A program made the translations under genes and the position numbers. The notes below the pieces were generated by a model. The model was given only the letters and a program-made list of their open reading frames with translations, ran no database searches and was not told the DNA's origin. A DNA stretch of 64,000 nucleotides, from positions 62,001-126,000 of the forward strand of contig NZ_CAKZLP010000084.1 of assembly GCF_937127095.1 (NCBI RefSeq), given 5' to 3'. This stretch comes from an uncultured Amphritea sp. Its GTDB lineage: Bacteria > Pseudomonadota > Gammaproteobacteria > Pseudomonadales > Balneatricaceae. Positions 58,889 through 64,000 of this stretch are shown piece by piece. Numbering within the stretch: the first letter of the stretch is position 1; every line of letters starts with the position of its first letter.

Positions 58889-59479
58889 ATGAATAAACGC
58901 AATCAGTTACGTCTGCTGGCGCTGGCAGGTGCAATGGCACCGTTGTCAGCCATGGCGCACACCGGTCATGAAGTGGCCGGTTTTGTTCAGGGTATTCTGC
59001 ATCCACTGTCGGGTGCCGATCATCTGCTGGTGATGCTGGCCGTGGGTCTTATGGCTGTCGGCCAGACGCGTGACATCTCCAGCCGCACCCGTATTGCCGT
59101 TCCCGCTGCATTTTTGCTGGCGATGGTTGCTGGCACTCTGCTGGCGATGACCGGGCTGAGCGTCCCGTTTGTCGAACAAGGTATTGTGGTTTCCGTGATC
59201 GCTGCTGGCGTGCTTTTGGCGCTGGCGGTGCGTTTTTCGCTGCTTGCCGGAATCGCAGTAGCTTCAGGTTTTGCCCTGTTCCACGGTCTGGCTCATGGCG
59301 CTGAACTGCCACTGGCCGTTCATCCGCTCGCCTACATTGCCGGTTTCCTCATCACCACCTCCGCACTGCTGATAGCCGGTACCCGTCTGGGCCAACTGGC
59401 TGATAGCTACAGCATGGGCATGGTCTCCCGTATCGCAGGCGTTGCAGTTGCTGCTTTTGGCGTGTTGGCGGCGGTTTAG
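58889..59479 (+). CDS. ureJ: HupE/UreJ-family nickel permease
   Basis: A 196-residue membrane protein with a signal-like N-terminus and about six helices. It has the HupE/UreJ signature HPLSGADHLLVMLAVGLMA and a second GFALFHGLAHGAELP. Probably supplies nickel for urease. Last gene of the operon, 28 bases after ureG with TAAGGAG before the ATG. Confidence 0.93.
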   Translation: MNKRNQLRLLALAGAMAPLSAMAHTGHEVAGFVQGILHPLSGADHLLVMLAVGLMAVGQTRDISSRTRIAVPAAFLLAMVAGTLLAMTGLSVPFVEQGIVVSVIAAGVLLALAVRFSLLAGIAVASGFALFHGLAHGAELPLAVHPLAYIAGFLITTSALLIAGTRLGQLADSYSMGMVSRIAGVAVAAFGVLAAV

Positions 59480-59494
59480 ATAGTAAGTACTACT

Positions 59495-59535
59495 CTCCCC
59501 ATTGCCTTCTGTGATGGGGAGGTTGATTCTTTGTT
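59495..59535 (+). terminator. Terminator of the urea operon
   Basis: Stem CTCCCCAT / ATGGGGAG with an 11-base loop, followed within ten bases by TTCTTTGTTTTTC. Confidence 0.6.
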
Positions 59536-59765
59536 TTTCGATTTTTTGTCTAATCTGAGCTTTCCGGAAATATCGCTTCTCTGTCCTTTAGCTCTCAGTC
59601 CTGCAGGGTGGCGTTTTTACGTTTGTACAGTAGCTAGCTAAAATTTAATGATAACGATTGAATCTAAGAAGAAATGTTACTTTAGACCTGATAGTATCCC
59701 TGCGGCTACACTAATTCATTTATGTATCATTCTTTTTGTACAGTCTTTATAAGCTTGGGTAAACA
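59536..59765. other. AT-rich leader of the GSCFA gene
   Basis: Base composition falls sharply after the urea operon. It contains TTGTACAG and several TATAAT-like words but no clear promoter or operator. Confidence 0.35.
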
Positions 59766-61331
59766 ATGGCAATCGAAATTATTTCCAGTGAAGAGGCGTG
59801 GGCAAAAGAAAATCTTAAAAACAAGACCCGGCGCTGGCCCCTCAGGCATAACCCGGAGCGGTTATACCCGATTGCCACTCCAGTTGCTGAGCCGAGCTTT
59901 AAAATCGGGGCTGATGAAAAGATCTTTTGTATCGGCTCTTGCTTTGCCAATGAAATAAGTCAGGCGCTGCACCGTCTTGATTACAACGTGTTATCAATTT
60001 TTCATGAGTTGTCAGAAACCGATGATAGTTTAATAACTGACGATTCTGTTTTTCATAAATATAATGTTGCCTCAATATACAATGAACTGGCGTGGTCTTT
60101 AGATCCTGAAATAAAATATGACCATGATAAAGTTATGGTGAATTTGAGTGAGGATTGCGTTCAGGATTATCAGCTTTCAGGCAAAGATCGAAGTTATAGC
60201 CGTGAATCTGCTGAGTTGTTTCGTAATGCTTTTAATGCCTCTTTTTCTAAAATAAAGGAGGCTGATGTTGTTGTGCTAACACTGGGTGTCAGTGAAGTCT
60301 GGTATGATAAAGCGTCACAGCTCTATCTGAATGTCGCTGTACCGAAGAGTTTGACTGAACTTTATCCTGATCGATTTGAACTCCATGTTTTTGATTATGA
60401 AACTACCTCGTTTTATGTGAAAGCTATATATAAATTATTGGAGAGCTATTTAAAGTCTGACTTTCGTCTATTGATAACCGTATCTCCAATTCCTCTTATT
60501 TACACATTTCGAAAACAGGATGTTTTTGTTTCAAATAGCTATTCTAAAGCTGTGCTGAGGGTGGTTGTTGAAGAGCTTGTTAAGGAGAAGGTCAACGTTA
60601 ATTATTTTCCAAGTTACGAGTTCGTTACGTTGAGTAATCCCACTCCAGTTTGGAGTGAGAAAGACTTTCGACATGTTGACGCCAGTTTTGTGGATTACAT
60701 TATCGGCCATGTTATGGCGCAATTTACAGACAGTACTGCGGCTGTTCATAGGAAAAATAAAGTATTGAAAGTTAAGTCTTTATACTATGGAGGTTTTGTT
60801 AAAGAGGCTAAGGAATTGTTGAGTTCTATTCGAAATAAACATGGTGCTCTTTCAAAAGAAGAACTTTTTCTTTGGGGGGTTATGCATGCAGGCTTGAGTG
60901 GAAAACTTAAAACATTGTTTTATATGTTAGCGGCCTACTTTAAAACTTATAAACATTTAAGCCTTTATCAGCACATTAGTTCTGCCAGATACCTATTCAG
61001 GATGAAGAGTGAAAAGTCATATGTTGGTTATGTTGACCGATGGGATGGTCATTGTCTGAATGGCTGGGGTTTTAATAAAAATAAAAATAAGTCAGTTAAG
61101 ATAAGTGTTATGCATGGGAAAACCGTTATTAAAACTGAAGTTGCAAACTTTTCTCGACCTGATGTTGCTGAACATTTTAAATTAAAACATTCTAATACAG
61201 GCTTTAAAATTCCTCTAGACAAGGCTCTGATAGAAGGAAAGTTAATACGTATTGTCTTTGAAGGTACTGATATAGATCTGGCAGGTAGTCCTATCTATAT
61301 TGAGGCAACTAACCCGCATTTTCGACCCTGA
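59766..61331 (+). CDS. GSCFA-domain protein, probably horizontally acquired
   Basis: A 521-residue soluble protein. The GSCFA family motif is literal: FCIGSCFANEI at about residues 54-64. The domain covers about 45-320, with LTLGVSEVWYD and SPIPLIYTF as further conserved blocks. These proteins are SGNH/GDSL-like and thought to act on glycans or acyl groups; no activity is established. The C-terminal 200 residues include a beta-rich end (about 420-521). Codon use is much more A/T-rich than in its neighbours, which suggests transfer. No other polysaccharide genes are near. Confidence 0.85.
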   Translation: MAIEIISSEEAWAKENLKNKTRRWPLRHNPERLYPIATPVAEPSFKIGADEKIFCIGSCFANEISQALHRLDYNVLSIFHELSETDDSLITDDSVFHKYNVASIYNELAWSLDPEIKYDHDKVMVNLSEDCVQDYQLSGKDRSYSRESAELFRNAFNASFSKIKEADVVVLTLGVSEVWYDKASQLYLNVAVPKSLTELYPDRFELHVFDYETTSFYVKAIYKLLESYLKSDFRLLITVSPIPLIYTFRKQDVFVSNSYSKAVLRVVVEELVKEKVNVNYFPSYEFVTLSNPTPVWSEKDFRHVDASFVDYIIGHVMAQFTDSTAAVHRKNKVLKVKSLYYGGFVKEAKELLSSIRNKHGALSKEELFLWGVMHAGLSGKLKTLFYMLAAYFKTYKHLSLYQHISSARYLFRMKSEKSYVGYVDRWDGHCLNGWGFNKNKNKSVKISVMHGKTVIKTEVANFSRPDVAEHFKLKHSNTGFKIPLDKALIEGKLIRIVFEGTDIDLAGSPIYIEATNPHFRP

Positions 61332-61507
61332 TCTGGCTTGTAGCTCAATATCTCCCGTCTATCAAACCGGCCGCTATTATACCAGCTCAGAGAGGTGGTT
61401 TTATATCTTTATGCGTATCGCGGCATCCATGATGCGTGAACCTCAACTCCCTGGCAGCCTGGCTTATATCGTTTATCTTTACTGGTTTTACAGGAGCCTA
61501 GAGAGGC

Positions 61508-62446
61508 TTATACCCTGAATCCCACATTCAGCTCCTCGAGCGTTTTGGTCAGCTCTTCAAATACCAGTTGTCGCAACCAGATATGGCCAGGGTCCTTCAT
61601 ATGCCGTTCATGCCAGATGATGGAATAGGTAAAGCCTTTCTGTTCCATGGGGAAGGGCAGCATGGCCAATTTATATTGTTCGGCAAAACTGACCGCTAAG
61701 CCGTAGGGGACTGTCAGTATCAGATCCGTTTGCGAAATCATCGCCAGGGCAGCGACAAAATGCGGTACCCTTAATGCGATCCGTCGGCTCAGCCCCCGTT
61801 CTTCCAACAGATAATCGATAGCGCCTTTGCGGGCTCCACCCATGGTGATCAGTGCGTGAGGGTAGGTTGCATAACTTTCCAGACTTAAGCCCTGTTCCGT
61901 CAGCGGGTGGCCATCTCTGACGACACAGATAAACCGGTCACTGCCCACTCCGCGACCATGGATGGCGGCTGGTGCGTCGGCAACAGTACAGGTTGCCAGG
62001 TCGATACCCTCATGATCCAGTTGTTGCACCAAATTTTCATGCCAGGGGACGATCTCCAGATTGACGCCTGGCGCTTCAGTGCGCATCCGTTTCAGAACCG
62101 GAGGCAGTAATACCTGGGTACCGTAATCCGTCGTCGCCAGTCTGAAATTTTGCGTTGCCGCTGCCGGAATGAAGGTGGCAGGGGAGATCAGTTGACTCAG
62201 GTCCTGCAGTGATTGCTGCAACTGCAGTGCCAGCGCTTCAGCGCGAGGGGTGGGAGCTAATCCTTTTGGGGTGCGGGTGAACAGGGGATCATTAAAAAGC
62301 TCTCTCAGGCGTGTCAGGTTGCGACTGATGGCCGGTTGCGTCAGGTTTAACCGTCCCGCCGCCCGGGTGACATTGCGTTCTTCAAGCAGCACCTGAAACA
62401 CGGGCAGCAGATTGAGATCGGTACTGGAGAGATTGCTGATATTCAT
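61508..62446 (-). CDS. LysR-family regulator
   Basis: A 312-residue regulator. N-terminal winged HTH DLNLLPVFQVLLEERNVTRA, then LNLTQPAISRNLTRLRELF; C-terminal PBP2 effector domain from about residue 95. The ATG at 62446 gives the normal length; an earlier in-frame start at 62569 would add a non-conserved 41 residues across the promoter. Divergent from the CurA-like gene. Confidence 0.92.
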   Translation of the reverse strand: MNISNLSSTDLNLLPVFQVLLEERNVTRAAGRLNLTQPAISRNLTRLRELFNDPLFTRTPKGLAPTPRAEALALQLQQSLQDLSQLISPATFIPAAATQNFRLATTDYGTQVLLPPVLKRMRTEAPGVNLEIVPWHENLVQQLDHEGIDLATCTVADAPAAIHGRGVGSDRFICVVRDGHPLTEQGLSLESYATYPHALITMGGARKGAIDYLLEERGLSRRIALRVPHFVAALAMISQTDLILTVPYGLAVSFAEQYKLAMLPFPMEQKGFTYSIIWHERHMKDPGHIWLRQLVFEELTKTLEELNVGFRV

Positions 62447-62479
62447 AATATGATTTTTGATTATGTTGATTATACAAGC

Positions 62480-62496
62480 TATGCATTGGATGCATA
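62480..62496. promoter_or_regulatory. Palindrome TATGCAT-TGG-ATGCATA between LysR and reductase genes
   Basis: A perfect 7-bp inverted repeat in the 107-bp divergent gap. Likely the LysR operator. Confidence 0.6.
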
Positions 62497-62553
62497 TTGT
62501 CTTGAAGCATAGACTACTCACCATTCTCAGACAACGAAAATGTAAGGTGCTTA

Positions 62554-63564
62554 ATGTATATTGAATCAAATCGCGAAATTCATCTGGTGAATCGCCCGCA
62601 GGGTATGCCGGTCAATGCGGACTTCAATCTGGTGAGCAAACCTGTTGCGGTATTGAACGAGGGTGAAGTCTTAGTTAAAAATTTGTGGCTCTCCGTTGAT
62701 CCCTATATGCGTGGAAGGATGGTTGAACGTGCCAGTTATATCGAGCCATTTGCCCTTAATGAGGCGCTCAGTGGAGGAGCTGTAGGGGAGGTGGTTGAAT
62801 CCCGTCATCCGCAATTTGCTGTTGGTAGTAAGGTTTCCAGCATGAATGGCTGGCGTGAATATTTCACCTCTGCGGGTAACGATCTGCAGCTGCTACCGCA
62901 AACTAAGATTGCCGATCAGGCATATCTGAGTGTGTTGGGGATGACTGGTATGACGGCTTATACGGGTCTCCTGAAAATTGCCGAACTTAAACAGGGCGAC
63001 CGGGTATTTGTGTCAGCCGCTTCCGGTGCTGTCGGCGCGGTGGTGTGTCAGATTGCTAAACTGAAGGGCTGCTATGTGGCGGGTAGCGTAGGCTCAGATG
63101 AGAAAGCCCGTTATCTGCTTGATGAGCTGGGTGTTGATGCGGTGGTCAATTATAAAACCACAACGGATCTGCAAAGCAGTATTGCCGAGGCCTGCCCCGA
63201 GGGGATCGACGTTTATTTTGAGAACGTCGGTGGTGATCACCTGGAAGCTGTACTAAACCTTATGAATGATCATGGCCGGGTCGCTGTATGCGGGATGATC
63301 GATCAATACAATGCGACATCACCCCAGCCGGGGCCTGCGAACCTCTCTCAGATTATTAGAAAGAAACTGAAAATTCAGGGTTTTATTGTATTTGACCACT
63401 GGGACGGTTATCCCGCCTATGTTGAGCAGATGCTGCAGTGGATTGCCGCAGGGCAGATCAGCTGGAAAGAGACTGTTCTTACCGGCATCGAGCAGACCCC
63501 TGATGCGTTTATCGGACTGTTTAACGGAAAAAACCTGGGCAAGATGCTGGTTAAGCTTGCCTGA
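62554..63564 (+). CDS. NADP-dependent MDR reductase (CurA/leukotriene-reductase type)
   Basis: A 336-residue zinc-free medium-chain reductase. LWLSVDPYMRGRM, GMTGMTAYTGLLKIAELKQGD and the cofactor loop AASGAVGAVVCQIAKLKG are diagnostic of the CurA/PTGR group, which reduces the C=C bond of enones. Probably detoxifies reactive carbonyls or curcumin-like substrates. Under the divergent LysR. Confidence 0.92.
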   Translation: MYIESNREIHLVNRPQGMPVNADFNLVSKPVAVLNEGEVLVKNLWLSVDPYMRGRMVERASYIEPFALNEALSGGAVGEVVESRHPQFAVGSKVSSMNGWREYFTSAGNDLQLLPQTKIADQAYLSVLGMTGMTAYTGLLKIAELKQGDRVFVSAASGAVGAVVCQIAKLKGCYVAGSVGSDEKARYLLDELGVDAVVNYKTTTDLQSSIAEACPEGIDVYFENVGGDHLEAVLNLMNDHGRVAVCGMIDQYNATSPQPGPANLSQIIRKKLKIQGFIVFDHWDGYPAYVEQMLQWIAAGQISWKETVLTGIEQTPDAFIGLFNGKNLGKMLVKLA

Positions 63565-63669
63565 TGAGTCACCCATTTTCAGAGCCGGAGGAGGGCGATC
63601 AGTTCTTGATAAACTGTTCAGGTGACCTCCCTTCGCCAGACCCATTAAGAAAATTATTAGGAAATTAAA

Positions 63670-64000
63670 ATGAATATTTTGTTTGTACTGACCTCCCACG
63701 ATGCGCTGGGTGAAACTGGTGAAAAAACCGGCTTCTGGATTGAGGAGTTTGTAGCACCTTACTATGTGTTTGCCGATGCCGGAGCGAATATTACTTTAGC
63801 ATCGCCCGCCGGAGGACAGCCGCCGATCGATCCGAAAAGTGCGCTTGAAGACTTTCAAACCGATGACACCCGTCGTTTTGATCAGGATGCAGCGCTGCAA
63901 CACAAACTGGCCAGTACCCTTAAACTGGATGAGGTATCTGCCGATGAGTTTGATGCGATCTTCTATCCGGGTGGACACGGACCGATGTGGGATCTGACCA
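63670..64000 (+). CDS. DJ-1/PfpI-family (class I amidotransferase-like) protein, 5' part
   Basis: 110 codons are visible before the right edge. MNILFVLTSHDALGETGEKTGFWIEEFVAPYYVFADAG (given here as the start of the fold) and FDAIFYPGGHGPMWDL belong to the DJ-1/PfpI subgroup that contains Hsp31-like and glyoxalase III-like enzymes. The nucleophilic cysteine lies beyond the window. AGGAAATTAAA precedes the ATG. It follows the CurA-like gene by 105 bases and is probably in the same stress-response unit. Confidence 0.85.
   Translation, partial: MNILFVLTSHDALGETGEKTGFWIEEFVAPYYVFADAGANITLASPAGGQPPIDPKSALEDFQTDDTRRFDQDAALQHKLASTLKLDEVSADEFDAIFYPGGHGPMWDLT

Noticed and set aside
61300..61518. 72-codon frame after the GSCFA gene
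   Set aside because: Begins inside the GSCFA gene without a ribosome site, overlaps the LysR 3' end, and its product has no recognisable features.

Overview
The window reads as a contiguous piece of a marine gammaproteobacterial chromosome, most like Oceanospirillaceae (Amphritea, Neptunomonas or Neptuniibacter-like). This assignment is by gene content and protein similarity from memory, not by a search. The unifying theme is scavenging of nitrogen and carbon from small osmolyte-derived molecules: methylated amines, ethanolamine, urea and valine-type acids. Phage, CRISPR, rRNA and tRNA genes were not seen.

Region 1 (1-6.9 kb): trimethylamine monooxygenase (tmm, cut by the left edge) and TMAO demethylase (tdm). 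They enclose a divergent three-gene regulatory unit: a soluble NarX-type kinase, a LuxR-type response regulator and a stand-alone double-PAS protein. Region 2 (6.9-13 kb): sigma-54-type promoter, ammonium channel plus a 55-residue membrane miniprotein, ethanolamine ammonia-lyase eutBC, then an NtrC-like site, glnK and a second ammonium channel. Region 3 (13.2-22.8 kb): an orphan Anbu peptidase, a NifX-like protein, a ProC-like reductase, YbiI, a DgcA/TMADH-like demethylase with its TetR regulator, a TetR-MAPEG pair, a YjeH-Lrp pair and a VOC protein. Region 4 (22.8-31.8 kb): valine catabolism operon mmsR / mmsA-acyl-CoA dehydrogenase-enoyl-CoA hydratase-HIBCH-mmsB-prpE.

Region 5 (32.2-47.7 kb) is accessory. 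It starts with an NCS1-permease/histidine-kinase/receiver fusion and its LuxR partner. It continues with two toxin-antitoxin loci (one toxin frameshifted), two diguanylate cyclases, an EamA transporter, a VC0807-like membrane protein, a GNAT enzyme and an autotransporter-type barrel protein. Many of these genes are separated by copies of one interspersed repeat of about 60-110 bp. Its central hairpin changes sequence between copies but keeps base pairing. This is the most unusual structure in the window.

Region 6 (47.8-59.5 kb): a compact, mostly overlapping urea operon, urtABCDE-ureDABC-ureEFG-ureJ. Urea taken up by the ABC transporter is hydrolysed by nickel urease; the ammonia feeds the same pool served by the Amt/GlnK and ethanolamine genes. 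Region 7 (59.7-64 kb): an AT-rich GSCFA-domain gene, a divergent LysR / CurA-like reductase pair and the start of a DJ-1/PfpI-family gene cut by the right edge.
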